A stretch of 64,000 nucleotides of DNA from Trichopria drosophilae (Eukaryota; Arthropoda; Insecta; Hymenoptera; Diapriidae), in NCBI GenBank assembly GCA_030407085.1, contig CM059584.1, positions 140,296,001 through 140,360,000 on the forward strand, in the 5' to 3' direction. Below, piece by piece: positions 33,611-46,199 of the stretch (position 1 is the first letter of the stretch; each line of letters begins with the position of its first letter). Under the pieces are notes generated by a model that saw only the letters and a program-made list of their open reading frames with translations, searched no databases and was not told the DNA's origin. A program made the translations under genes and the position numbers.

Positions 33611-35235
33611 AAAATTGACGAAAATGATTTCTGTTGTTGTTCGATCTTTGAATGTGTCCATTTTTTACTTTTGAATTTTACACTGTAAATAAAAAATATT
33701 ATTCCATTACTAACTTTGAAAAAACATCTTTTGGTTGCATCTTTATAAAGAACGCCTCCTTAAAATTTCTAGTCGGTACGAACAAAATTAACCGAGATAC
33801 GAGTGTTGAAAGAAAAAAAAACCGTTACGTAAACGAACTGAAATCGAAACTTTAAACGGTTTTTTTCTCGAAATGACATTTTTTAAGTTGATGACCAAAA
33901 TTACTTGAAAACTACTAAACTGATATTTTTGAAACTTTCCAGATTTATCTAATGCATACAAAATGTAGCGTTTAATCGATTTTTTCCCATAAATATTCAT
34001 AGCCAAAAAAATGACGGTTTTTTTAATGAAAATCGAATCATTTTTTTGTTTCAGATGATCGATTTCGCCACAATGTTGGTCACTGCAAAACAAATAAAAT
34101 ATACAATTCTTTTAACGGCCATTTGTAACTGTACTACGTAATATTTTTCCATTATAAAATTACTGAAATATGTTCAATGTATCTACTTTAAGATAACGTA
34201 GTGATGTCTAAAAAAATTTTCATGGTTTCATTTTAGAAAATTCATTATTTTGCGAAACAATTTTCTCCGATTTTGAGTTTGGTGGCATTGAATATGATTG
34301 AATTAAATTCAAAAATCAAAATATCGGACCAACTTTTAACTCTCGTAACTAATAAGCGTCAAAACTAGAGGAGAGTGTATTTTAAGCAGACTATAGGAAA
34401 TTTAAACTTCTCTGCCGGCCATTTTTGGGTGCGCCAATTTGATTTTTAAATTAACTTGGAATTCTGCATTACCAACCACAATAACTTAACAAATATGAAT
34501 TTTCAGTTGGATGGAGAAACCATTTTACAGTTTTTATATTTTAATAGCATCAAAAACACGACGGCCTTATGCTTCACAAAAATTGTATGTATTTGTCATG
34601 TTTAGTATCGATTTTGATATAACGCCATTTTGTTTGATACGTTATAACTCTGCGTATGAATATGAAAAATATAAAAAATAACCCTACCGAGGGAAATTGT
34701 TTCTTAAAATAAACAACTTAACAAACAATAAGGCGTTTTCAGAATGTTTTTTACTAACAAATTAGCTAAAAGTAGATTCAAATTTCTCGTAAGATTTGTA
34801 TTTTTGAAAATAACTGCGAAAAATCGAAAAAAACTTTTTTCTGGTTTTGACCTTGAAAATGACTTTGTCACTAATTGTAGTGACGAAATTTTTAATCAGC
34901 CAACCAAAAACCATTGGAAAACAAACTTAACAATACAAATTCTGGGTGATGTTTTTTTCGGACGTAAATTTTTTGTTCATTAATAATTTGTCACAATTAA
35001 CATTTTTTACTTAATTGTACGAATCTTCTTTGTAATAAATGTAAAACATAATAATTTTCTTCATTTATCAGTATTTTGCCATCTTCAAGGGCCCCAGGGA
35101 ATACATTATAATTGAAGAATTATTTCAATTTGCTTTTAAAAAAATTGATTCTATAGACGTTCGTCTAATATTCAAACTATCTTTAATATTTCATTTAATA
35201 CAAAAAATATGCAAAAAGCAGATTTCCTGCGTATT
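33611..35235. other. AT-rich stretch with no supported gene
   Basis: Frames of 60-101 codons (33652-34093, 34744-34983) are K/F/N-rich, as expected from AT-biased DNA, and have no domain or splice support. I see no clear repeat pair. Confidence 0.45.
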
Positions 35236-35239
35236 TTAA

Positions 35240-35280
35240 CCCTTACAGTCACAGGGGTCACCATAGCGGATCTTTTTGTT
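35240..35280 (+). mobile_element. Solo TTAA-type terminus with internal palindrome
   Basis: TTAA (35236-35239) is followed by CCCTTACAGTCACAGGGGTC. It resembles the start of 2112-3219 only in its first bases. No right end was found. Confidence 0.35.
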
Positions 35281-35542
35281 TGTCCTTTTCTTGCATATGG
35301 GATGTAAAATTTTACGTTTGTCCTGTCATTTTTAGTTAAAAAGATGTTTATTATAAATAAGCAGATGTTATAAACCTCGTACTTTATTTACTAATAAACC
35401 TATACTAATAACTCTCGAAATCACCGTTATATTTAAAAAATTATTTGTCCAAAATGGCGGATAAAAATTTTTGAAAAAATTGTTTGCATTTGGATGCGTA
35501 TTGGATGAATTTAGTAGACTCGAAGGGTACAGGGCGTTCTAA

Positions 35543-35864
35543 AGTGGTCCGACGGTAAGGTAGGAAATTTCACCAAAAAAACTAAATTATTGATGACTGA
35601 ATAACATTTTCAAAATTCGGGCTCTGTAAAGGCAATTCTCATTACTTTGGACGGTTTTCCAGAAATTACCAAAGACATTAATCGAGAATTGACCGAGAGT
35701 GTTTGGAAATAAATAAAAATCTCCATTAATTTCTTTGGCATTTTCTAGGGTACCGTATATAGTAATTGAAATTGCCCTTACAGAGGCCGATTTTTGAAAA
35801 TTTTATTCAGTCATCTGCAATTTACCGTTTTCAGTGAAATTTAATACCTTACCGGTGGACCACA
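35543..35864. mobile_element. ~320-bp palindromic MITE family, copy 1
   Basis: The ends GTGGTCCGACGGTAAGGTAG and TACCTTACCGGTGGACCAC are inverted. Internally CTCTGTAAAGGCAATT mirrors AATTGCCCTTACAGAG, and a centre reads GGAAATAAATAAAAATC. Two further copies are at 39225-39602 and 50405-50770. No coding capacity. Confidence 0.85.
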
Positions 35865-36584
35865 GTAGAATCCCATTCAGAATGTTTTTATAAATAATGT
35901 AATTCATTAAATATTAATCTAGGAAACTCTAGGATATTGTATATTATAGTAGTCTTCATAATGGAAAATTTAATAAATTTAAAGATAATATACTTTGAAA
36001 TTAAATTATGTTTTCAAATTTTGTAATTTATTTTGTTCATTAGTAAAATTGGCTATTATTTAAAATTGAAATTAATTTTAAAGAAACTTCATGGTTTATT
36101 AGGTTTCATATCATATTTTTAAGTTCCAATAATTAACTTTAAAAAAATACCAAAATAAACTGTCTAAACAAAGCATAGTTAACCAAAAACGTATTTTTTT
36201 AGAATGTTGTCTGGTTGCAATTGTTTTTTCAGTGTACAGAGTTTTTAGACAAAATGTAAACGTTATTTTTAAAAAACAGGTTAAATGAGCTACAAGTGAC
36301 CAAATCGTAGAAAGAAATTTATATTACATCTTTTCTTGAAAACTTATTTTAAAAAAATTTATGTTAATTTTTACTGGTGCAGCATATGAAAGAAAAACAA
36401 AAATAACTGTTAACGTGATACCATATGGAAAGTGGCCGAAATTTTTGTTAAGTACATTTTATCTTAACTTATATTAAATTCTATATAATTAAATATAAAA
36501 ACTTTTTAAAGTGAAAATGGCACTTCATTCACATGTTCAGGATTTGAGATATTTTAAAAAATGTTTTGGAATAAACATTTTCAG

Positions 36585-36710
36585 AAAACATTTCTGACAT
36601 TTTTCACACAAATTCGATAGTTTAATCCAAAACATTTTTAGGAAACATTAAACAAATTATCGAATTTGTGCGAAAAATGTGAAAAATGTTTTCTTGAATG
36701 ATTAGTAAAA
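36585..36710. repeat. Short inverted repeat
   Basis: AAAACATTTCTGACATTTTT plus CACACAAATTCGATA on the left mirrors ATCGAATTTGTGCGAAAAAT plus GTGAAAAATGTTTT on the right, with a spacer of about 35 bp. No flanking duplication was noticed. Confidence 0.8.
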
Positions 36711-36719
36711 AATGTTTGA

Positions 36720-36985
36720 ACGCTTCTAATCTCTAAATTAGTTACAAACTACTACATCGTAAATGGAAAGTTGACTATTTAATGGATTAGTAATAAAATT
36801 TGCTAATAAAATGTTAAGAACTACTATTTTACTAGTCAAATATTATTTCTTACTAGATTAATAACATCAATACTTCACGTAGTGAACTGTCTGTTAGTCT
36901 TACTGTTTGTTAGTGAAAAATGAATGGCAATCCATTTTCACTTTACATATTAGTATTAATATTATTTTACTAATTCCGATACCAA
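36720..36985. repeat. ACTAAT/ATTAGT-rich repeat block
   Basis: Same vocabulary as 541-920 and the inner part of the 17.7-20.9 kb foldback (TTAGTAATAAAAT, TACTAGTCAAATATT, GTTAGTGAAAAATG). Decayed and without sharp ends. Confidence 0.5.
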
Positions 36986-37557
36986 GAAAATTTCCATTAA
37001 AGTTTTTCTGCAATATTTAAAAATAATTTCGAATTAAATCCAATAATTATGACGCGAAAATTTCTCTTAATTGGAAAATTTGGACGTGACATTTTACAAG
37101 TTTCAATGTTAGAGATAAAAATAGTACATAAAGGAATCTCACGTTTCTAAACATGTCTGACCAGGGGGTAGACGTCTTTGGGGGTTCGATGTCATAACTA
37201 ATGATTCTACCATACATTTGCTTAATACTTTTCCTACATTTTTATATTCTCATTGAAAAGATATTGATAAATAAATAATAAACATAATAAAATATTTTAG
37301 CTATTTTCTAAAATGGTCAATTGTTATTAATCCTTCATTTTCGTCTCATTGAAAGATCAAATTTCAAAATAATTTTTATTTTATTATCCATTCATAAATT
37401 CATCGTCAATGATTTAAAACAAAAATTAAATGAATTAATAGCAAAATAAAACAAAAACATTAATTCAAATAATTCATTATTGCAGTGAAACAAATGTATG
37501 GTAAGGTTTTTGGGATCACCGATTACGAATCAGATATCAGATTTTCAAACTGAAGAC

Positions 37558-37560
<3 letters not shown>

Positions 37561-37588
<28 letters not shown>
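37561..37588 (+). repeat. (AG)14 microsatellite
   Basis: Fourteen uninterrupted AG dinucleotides followed by GGGG. The frame through it at 37498-37683 is an artefact (alternating R/E). Confidence 0.95.
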
Positions 37589-37591
<3 letters not shown>

Positions 37592-38282
37592 AAGTTCGTA
37601 CATCCAAGTTTTCCAAAATTTTCACAAAAAAGGATCTAATTCAGTATACATATTATAAAAATGTATGTTTAAAAAAATATTAATAAAGTAAAACATTGAA
37701 AAGGAAGTTCGTAATGTACTCTTGACGTTCTAAACATTCATATGAACGAAAATGTTCATTTTTTATTCATCTTTTATGGTGATTGCAAGTAGCGCCAAAA
37801 ATTGTTAAGTCAGGACTTATATCTTAGTCTTAGTAGTATGTGGACAAGATAAGTTTTAAAATTCAGGAAAAATGGGAGTTTAGAGGATTATTTTTATCAT
37901 AGGCTAATCTGTTAAAAAACCGGTTACTGATCTTCTTTAGTAATTTTTGTTTACTAGTCATTATGATTAGCCATAAAAGATGTAAATTTCGATATTTTTA
38001 TTTATAAAAAATGAACAAATTAAAGTTTTATTTTAAAAAATGATAATGGTTGTAATAATCAAATTACTAAATTGTAAAATTCAGGAAAAATGGAAATTGT
38101 TCATTCTGTTATGAAAGAATGAATAAACAACACTTTTAATGTGTTTAAACACCTGCTGGTTTATGAAATTTATACCTTGCGTTTTATTAATGTATTTAAT
38201 TCGATATTGTCATTATTATTGTATATTTTTAAATGCAAATAAATGATTTGTTATTTATATTTTTATACGTATAATAGTTTAA

Positions 38283-39163
38283 CCCATTAAGTCCCGAAGA
38301 TGCACAATTTTTAGTCCATTTTCGACCTTGATTCTCAACAGGAAATAAGATTAATATTGGCACGAAATGACCAACCCAACCATAATCAATTATATCCTTT
38401 CGATTGGTGTGGTCAAAATTGCATTTAAATTCTTTCAAAAACCAATATGGCGCATTTTAAATAAATGAACAAAATTCCCTGAGTTTTATTTTTTGTGAAT
38501 TTTTTTGGCGTGAATAATGTCTGTGGGATCGATGCCTATTCGCAACCAAAAGTACACAAAATCTATGAACTTCAACTATAAATTTGTTTGTTTCGCCACG
38601 AATCAACCTAACCTCTTAAAAACGTCAATATGTTAATTTTTTTGAGAAATTTGTTTCTTCAATACTATATAGACTTTAGAGAAAATTTACTAAGAACAAA
38701 AATGTTTTGTAATGCGTCAAATAATACTCTCAAATTTTATCAGAATGCATTGATACACTTTTCTTCAAAGTCTAGGAAAAACATTTCTTAAAAAAATTCA
38801 TCCATTCTTTCAACATATTGACGTTTTAAAGAGGTTAGGTTGATTCGGGACAAAACGAAAAAATTTCTAGTTGAAGTTCATAGATTTTGTGCACTTTTGG
38901 TTGCGAATAGGCATCGATAACATTATTGATGCGAAAAAAAAATCGGAAAAAAACGAAACGCACGGAATTTGTTCATTTTTTATTTAAAATATGTCCCATT
39001 GGTTTTTGAAGTAATTTATATACAATTTTGACCACACTATTCGAAAAGGCATACTGGAATATAATAGGGTTGGTCACTTTTAAGCCAATATTAATCTTAT
39101 TTCCTGTTGAGAATCAAGGTCGAAAATCGATTAAAAAAAGTACATATCCAGGGCTTAATGGGT
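38283..39163. mobile_element. TTAA-type foldback, ~880 bp, right duplication lost
   Basis: TTAA (38279-38282) is followed by CCCATTAAGTCCCGAAGATG. The opposite end reads CCAGGGCTTAATGGG and then TGCA instead of TTAA. The arms of about 400 bp are clearly complementary: CGACCTTGATTCTCAACAGG with its complement near 39103, GATGCCTATTCGCAACCAAA with its complement near 38893, and AACCTAACCTCTTAAAAACG with its complement near 38818. Centre near 38720. The frame at 38229-38438 is within the arm. Confidence 0.82.
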
Positions 39164-39224
39164 GCATGAACTGTGAGCACAGTAATATTATTATTATATA
39201 AATATGAGGTGTTATTCTTAACCT

Positions 39225-39602
39225 TTTAAGGGAGGTCTAAAGCGGGCCGCTGGTAAGGTAAAATATTTCACTAAAAAACAAAAATGAAAGATGACTGAAT
39301 CAAATTTTCAAAATTTGGGCTCTGTAAAGGCAATTCTAAATACTATAGGCGGGTTCCTAGGAAATATCACAGACATTGAATAAAAATTGACGGCGAATTT
39401 TCGGAAATAAATAAAAATCACTTACTTCCGAAAATTCTCGGTCAGTTCTAAATTAATTTCTTTGAAATTTTTTAGGATACCATCTACAGTGGTTAGAATT
39501 GCTTTTACAGAGCATGAATATTGAAAAATCGATTCAGTGATTTTTTATTTAGGGTTTTTAGTGAAAATTCCTACCTTATCAGCCGAGCACTTTTGAAACC
39601 CC
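39225..39602. mobile_element. ~380-bp palindromic MITE family, copy 2
   Basis: It shares GGTAAGGTA ends, GGGCTCTGTAAAGGCAATTC, TCGGAAATAAATAAAAATCA and an inverted TTAGAATTGCTTTTACAGAG with copy 1. The right border reads TACCTTATCAGCCGAGCAC. It begins about 60 bp after the end of the 38283-39163 foldback. Confidence 0.85.
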
Positions 39603-40317
39603 TTAAACACATTTTTTTGTTAAAAGACGCCATATTTTGAATAAAGTCCCCAGTTAGATTCTTAAGATTATTTCCTAATTATTTCAAAATATTTTTTCTC
39701 TCCGACACCATATTGGAATTTCTGAGACTGAAATATAATTTTCAATAAATAAATAAAAATGGTATGATATGTACCTTTTTCCGCAAATAAATCGATTTTT
39801 TAAACGACTGGAGTCGCTATGAACTTTTTAACGTTATTTTCAATTCGAAATATATGATTAGAATTTTAAGAACTAATAGTCTTTACATATGCAAGTAAAT
39901 GATAAAGAATGTGATTATAAATTAAAGGGGATATATTACCTTGGAAAAAGTTCTCGGATATCGAACGATAAATTTTAGCACATGACCATCAATGTCTAAT
40001 AAACAATCCAATTTAAATAATTATTTGCAAATTCTATAGTATACGTACCTTGGAAAATGACTTCATAAGTATGTCCATGTAGAAACTTTATTGAATGCAT
40101 TATTAATTTCATAGGATAAAAAATTAGTTGTAACTATCATAATTCTTAGAAAATATCAGAGATTATTAATTTCTTTTGCAGTCAATTTTTACATTTTTAA
40201 AGATTACACCATTAGATATTTTTATGATCTTTAGTAATCAAATTTCCTATTCCCGAAGCCGTATTTTCATTAAAAAGCACACGTTTCTAGGATAATTCAC
40301 AATGAATTATTACTTTA

Positions 40318-40475
40318 AAGCTATTTTACACATTTTTTACGAATTTAAGACAAATATCTCCAAAATCGGTTCAGATAGTATATTCTTGCAAATTCGAGTG
40401 CGTTTATGAACCGATTTCGCTGAAATTTGTCGCACATTCATAAAAAACGATTAGAATAGTTTTAAAATATATCTG
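40318..40475. repeat. Short inverted repeat
   Basis: AGCTATTTTACACATTTTTT, GACAAATATCTCCAAAATCG and GTTCA on the left mirror TGAACCGATTTCGCTGAAAT, TTGTCGCACATTCATAAAAA and AATAGTTTT on the right. Diverged but collinear. Confidence 0.7.
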
Positions 40476-40499
40476 GACTCGAATATATGCATAGTTTCT

Positions 40500-42720
40500 G
40501 TTTTATTTATCTTATTTTAAGTTGGATATTGACGTTATCAACTGAGATGCTTTTGTTTTTATATTTTATTGTATTTATTTAGTTATGCTTTATGAAAAGG
40601 TTGTTATGAGACGAATTTGCTGCCCACATTTACAAGTCATTAGTTTTTGTATTGGACTGTGGAGAACTTTCGGAATTTCGTGAATTTTGAATGTTTTCTT
40701 TCAGCTTTTTTAGTGTTTTTTCAATGGATGTATTGGAATTGGAGGAACAGTAAATCCAGATTTTTCTAACTTCTAACGAGATTATTTGTTGTATTTCCGT
40801 TTTCAAATGTATTTTAATTAATATTCATTTAAAAATAGTACTTAATTACGAATATTTAATTATAGAACAAAATTATCATACTCAAGAAAAAAAAAAACGA
40901 TTTCGATCGGATTTTGATGCAAAAAGGATAACGTTTTTTTGGATCCATCTGATTTAAAAAAAAAACAAAATAAATAAAAATCTGACAAATTAAAAAAAAA
41001 ATAGTGGCTTTTGGCTCATGTACTCATCGATCTTACTGTTCGCGCGATATGACGAGATAAAAAAATGGGGAGTTTTTTATGATAAAATCAGAGAATTATT
41101 GTTAAAAAATATGTAAAAAATATATTATTTCTAATGTTAATTAGATAAATACCTTGAAACAAAAGACGGATCTAAGGCATCGAATTTTGAGTTTTAAACT
41201 TTGCAGTTATAATATAATTATTAAGTGAGTAAAAATAAAACTGCGTAACCTTTGTCCTCGCAATATCACTTTACGCAATTGGAATTATTTGACTTTTTAA
41301 ATACATACGTTTTTTGCTCTTCGTTATATTATTTATTCACGTATAGCCTTCACTTGCGTAATTTTACTTCCGGGAAAAAACAGCAGAAAACGGATTTCAA
41401 TAAGAATTTTCGTCATGCATTGATAAAAAATTTCTTTGACAAAGTTTTTATCTCCTTTTCAATTCTGTTTTTGTATAATGCGATCTTTTTAATTCAGACA
41501 GGTATATAAACTTTAAAATAAGTTCATCGAAAATTTTTCTGCTGCAGTAAAAACTTAAAATTTTCATAGATTTGCCTTTTCCATATATTTACAACGTATG
41601 TATTCCCATTGGTATCTTCCGAAATTCGATATTCAAGACATCATAAATGATAGTCATATATGCCTGTCATCATTTTATTTTATTTAGTATACAGCGATAA
41701 AATTAAGTTAATTTAAAATCAATAATCGAATAATACGCAAAGTCGTGATTTATTGTCTTCTTTAATCACAAAAATAACATATTTATATAACATTATAATA
41801 ACATTAATATGGTTTCAACGCCGACTTTTTACTTATCATAAGTATAATTACGACATTAACACTTAAGTAGACATAAACAACTACTTTCTTAATTAATATA
41901 ATTCATTTTTGTGTGACCAATTTATTACTATTGTACATAAGAGTTGGTTAATAAATAACCTTAAATATTTAATTTTACGATAGCTGTTAAAAGCTTCAAC
42001 TTACATATAAACAGTGAATAAACATTTATAACAGTTACTTATAAAATAGTCATAATTTCATATATAAATGCATCTTACATTTTTTTATTTATTACAAAAC
42101 TAACGTTTAGTGTTAAAAACAATTCTTGTAGTAACGAAATCTAATAAAAAAATTGGAATTAAAAGTAGGACTGTGAACTACAGTATGAAAAACTACTTAT
42201 ATTTTAGTACATACATGTTAAAAATACATTTCGATGCAGTTCCCATAAAAATGTAATTAAATTTAAAATATTAATTACATCAGTAAGAATATAATAAAGT
42301 TGAATTCTGTAGAAAAGTGTTCTACTCCATTGGTGAACTTTAAAATATATGGCATAAAATAATAATTTACTATTCAATATCTTAATCAAACATTTACTAA
42401 AAGTTGAAAAATCCAATAATTAATCTTTTTCCATTTTTAAAAATAAATTTTAAAATTCCATTGCATTAACCACATTTTTAGTTTAATTACATTTGTCTCA
42501 ATGGCAGTGCTACATTTCATGAAACACTCTTGCGCAACGTAGGTAAAAGGCTATCTAATCTAGTAACAATTTTTATCACTATTCCGACATTGAATCAATT
42601 AAGGGCAACATTAAAGAAAAATTAAGTAAAGCTAAGGTTTAATTAAAATTTGGAATATTGATAATAATCTTCTCTTTAATAACTTTTTTACTTTTGCATT
42701 CCACCAGTTTAAATTTTTAA
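40500..42720. other. Unique AT-rich stretch
   Basis: No repeats recognised. Frames at 41252-41509 and 42204-42416 are hydrophobic/aromatic and AT-driven, with no domain or start context. I call nothing. Confidence 0.45.
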
Positions 42721-42722
42721 TT

Positions 42723-43567
42723 GACCAATTCCATATCATGCAGACATAAGACTATGTCCACCAATTTATGTAATATTGAAATATGTTGTTTTTTTTTAAA
42801 TTGTTTTTATTAAATTACTGCAAATTGAAAAAATTCTGTAATTCTTGGAAACAAATTGAAAAACCGCTACTATTTCCTAACTAATGAATATGATTTCATA
42901 ACGTTTTGTAAAAACCATCATACTGAATTATGTTCCGTAGAGAATTTTCCAAAATTTGCAAAATGTACTCAATGGCTGTCATTTATGGATACAAATGGAT
43001 AATTCATTTTCTTAAAAAGGCCATCGTTAATTTTTATGTCACTTTTGTTCTTGATTTGTAGAGATATAAAGAAGATATCTTCAAAATTTCGAAGTGGTTT
43101 TTTGCCTCCTTGAGATAGAAGAAAACATTATTCTTCATATTATAAAGAAGATATCCTCAAAATTTCGAAGTGGTTTTTTGCATTCTTGAAATAGAAGAAA
43201 AAATTATTCTTTATATCCCTACAAATCAAGAACAAAATTGGCATAACAATTAAAGGTGGTTTTGTTGAGAAAATGAATTATCCATTTGTTTCGGCAAATT
43301 TTGGAAACTTCTCTACGGAATATCATTCAGTATGATGGTCTTTACAAAACATTATGAAATCATGAAATTATGTTCATTAGTTACGAAATGGTAGCGGTTT
43401 TTTCAATTTGTTTCCAAAAATTACAGAATTTTCTCAATTACAATAACAATTTGGACAAAAAAAAAATACGTATCCCTTATTTCTCACTAAAGAAAAACAT
43501 ATTTCAATATTACATAAATTCGTGACATGGTCCTATTATGTCTGTATGATTTCATATGGAATCGGTC
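42723..43567. repeat. 845-bp foldback with duplicated centre
   Basis: Ends GACCAATTCCATATCATGCA and its counterpart ATATGGAATCGGTC are inverted. The arms match through TAATATTGAAATATGTT, AACAAATTGAAAAA.CCGCTA, CCATCATACTGAATTATGTT and GGATAATTCATTTTCTTA. The centre holds a tandem duplicate of 76-bp period (TATAAAGAAGATATC at 43065 and 43141). Family-related to 24684-25450. Confidence 0.87.
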
Positions 43568-43969
43568 ATTTACAAATTTGAACTGATGAAATGTTAAAGT
43601 AAGTTTTTTTTGTCCTAATAATCTTGTTAAATTGTGTTAGTTTAACCACACAAGAGAAATTTTGTTAAGTTTCTTTCTCGATGTCTTTTGTCGTAATTTT
43701 TATTGAAAAAATTTTTGATTATATAACCTCAAATCTGCCTCAAATTGTCACCTATAGTTGGTACAAAAAAAAAATCTCGTCCTTTGTTTTTTATTTTTTA
43801 CACGAAATAAATATTTTTTAAAAATTTCAATGGTCTTCCTCGTTAAGTTTTTTAAACCAGTTTTCATTTTGTTTTCTACAGAATAAAACACCAAATAAAC
43901 CAAAAAGTTAAAACTAAAAAAAACTATTTTATCTAAATATTAGAAAAAGATAATCCTTGTACTCCAAAT

Positions 43970-44165
43970 TTCATTAAGTGCGAATTCACTCTTTATTGAG
44001 TAAAAATTCAGCCATTTTGATAAAAGAATAGCTTTCTGCTTTTAATGAGTGAAGATTCACTCTAGAAGAGTGACAATACATTCATTGACTTGAGTGGATC
44101 AATGTTCAATCTCTAAAGAGTGACATCTGACTCACGGAAATGTAGAAAGTGACATTCAAACAACT
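43970..44165. repeat. GAGTGAA-rich palindromic family, copy
   Basis: GCGAATTCACTCTTTATTGA, GAGTGAAGATTCACTC, AGAAGAGTGAC and CTAAAGAGTGACA identify the family of 11224-11512. Symmetry is partly eroded. Confidence 0.6.
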
Positions 44166-44308
44166 AAAAGTGTTTTTGCATTTCGCTAATTGAGGTTTGT
44201 AGTCATTTTAAAATTTTGAAATTGGTTTTCGAAAATACTCGACCGCATTCAAGGGTATTAAAGAGGTCATTCAAGGGAGCCGCATACGATTAGAGTTCCT
44301 CTTTCTAA

Positions 44309-44428
44309 ATCAATTTTAAGAACGAAGTCAAGGCCGCACACGCCGCAACAGGAAAAATAGGGCAAGCTCGAAACAAGAACGAACCTCCCGAAATGATGGA
44401 TATTGTCATCGAAGAGAAGTTAGGGTGA
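44309..44428 (+). pseudogene. Candidate exon or decayed coding fragment (low confidence)
   Basis: A frame reads INFKNEVKAAHAATGKIGQA and continues through NEPPEMMDIVIEEKLG to a TGA at 44426. It is unusually rich in A, E, K and G for this AT-rich window. A 'ttctaaatcaattttaag' acceptor-like run ends at 44320 and a GTGAAC donor-like site sits at 44425, which would define a 104-bp exon. The same frame upstream of 44306 also looks protein-like but is broken by stops, so a decayed transposon or gene fragment is at least as likely. No family recognised. Confidence 0.25.
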
Positions 44429-45284
44429 ACATAGGGAACATTGTATGAACCCCTGACTACAATAAGACTGACCTAAGACAACCATTTTTCATGCCATATT
44501 CGGTAAATTACACTAGGGTTCCTAGTAACAGGAGATTAACATTTTGAAAGTTAAATTAAGAAGTGCATATTCGTGGATCAAAAGAAAATAAATAAATGCA
44601 TACAATGATTTCATTTACTAGTTGATTTTATTTAATTATTATTACGCAGGTGCGAAATAGTTACAACTAACTAACAAGAGTTAGGTTGTTTTACTTTTTA
44701 TTAGCGTTGGAATATTTCGGTTTTATCAAGTTTTGAAAAAATTAGAGCTGATTGTTAGAAAATAAAAAATTTGAAAAAATTAAAAACTATTTAACAGCAA
44801 GAGTATCAAACAAAGTAACAAATATTCTCTGATACATATGAAAACCTTTTGAATGACGTTGGACACTTTCTAATTCATCCAAGTATCGATTTTAAGTTTG
44901 TCAATGTCAAGTTTAATCTAAAAATTCCTCCCATTTAGTTTTTTTACGGATTAATAACTCCTCTTTTGTTAAAAATTAAGGTTTTGGACTTTCCATTTTT
45001 TAATTTTCTTCCTTGAAGTCTAAAGAAAAATGTCTTATAAATCAAAACATTTTTTGTTGTTAATTGCTGTTAATTTTTAAAAAATTGGTTAAAAAACGTG
45101 ATTTTCTTGGAAATATTAGATAGAAAATGTTTTAGATTTTATTTTATTTTATATTTTGTCTTAGTTACCTAACAACAATCTAGATACAATTCGACTTTAT
45201 AAATGACGACGCCGGATAGGAGATCACGAAGAAAAATTTTAAAAAATTGTCAAGAAACACAAAAAGAGAAAAGAAAAAAGAATT

Positions 45285-45475
45285 GCAAAAATTCAAAATT
45301 GTGGATTCAAAATGGCAAACGTATTGATCAAAATCAAACGAAACCACTTCATTCCTGGTACTTGGTAGTTTTTGGACCCGCTGATTCCGGATTGTAGATC
45401 AGATCCATTTTGAATTTTTGAAAACTAACAGATTTGGACTCAACGACCCCAAAACCCCAAGTTCGACGTGATTTC
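45285..45475. repeat. ~120-bp satellite unit remnants
   Basis: 'aattgtggattcaaaatggc' near 45295, 'ggacccgctgattccgga' near 45373, and inverted 'gatccattttgaatttttga' near 45403 followed by 'actcaacgaccccaaaacc'. Same family as 2340-3185. The frame at 45203-45397 crosses it and is not called. Confidence 0.65.
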
Positions 45476-46199
45476 ATTCGGGTCAATACATGCGACTATG
45501 ATTTTGAAAAAGAAATAGACTTTAGTATACATTTTTCGGTCGCTATTTTTATAAATAGATTATTCTTCTAGCCCAAACATTTTTGACGCGATATTTATAA
45601 ATATCTGAGGTATACTAATTTGGGAAATACCAAAAATATAACGATAAGGGACAAAAAAACTAAAAAAGTAAAGTTAAATAACTTATTAAATGTTAAATTT
45701 AACTTTAGTTGAAAATTCTCGGATTGGACCTTATAAGTCAGCTGTAAGGAAAATCCACTAAATTTACAGAATTTTTCCGCATTATTTGATCGCTGTATTG
45801 CATTTGAATACATTTTTGAACTTCGTACCGAAAAGAAAGAAGAAACAGATTACATACGGACGTAATTATAACTACGTCAATAACATATTGTTCTTTGCCT
45901 TAGACGTCAAATTATTGGTTGGATAAGGTACAAAACAAGAATAAGAAATGCTTCGTGGGAAATTGATTCATCAGTGGTTATTACTTATTTGTCACATTCA
46001 AATTGTTTCCGCAAAGTTTCTCATGACAGGAATTATGTACTTAACAGCTTCGGCCATGATTAAACATTGGTTTTTCAATAATTTATGTAATTTTTTAGTA
46101 TTTTTGTCAAAACATTTTCAAAACTCTAATGAGACTATCCCAATAAAAACACTATGGTTTAATTTACGTTTATTATACTAAGTTTAAAAATGGTTTAGG

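Noticed and set aside
37498..37683. Open frame rich in alternating Arg-Glu
   Set aside because: Produced by the (AG)14 microsatellite.
45948..46181. 77-codon plus-strand frame with hydrophobic stretches (MTGIMYLTASAMIKHWFF), considered as a chemoreceptor fragment
   Set aside because: I see no convincing family motif, splice border or neighbouring exon. Hydrophobic F/L-rich peptides are expected from T-rich DNA.
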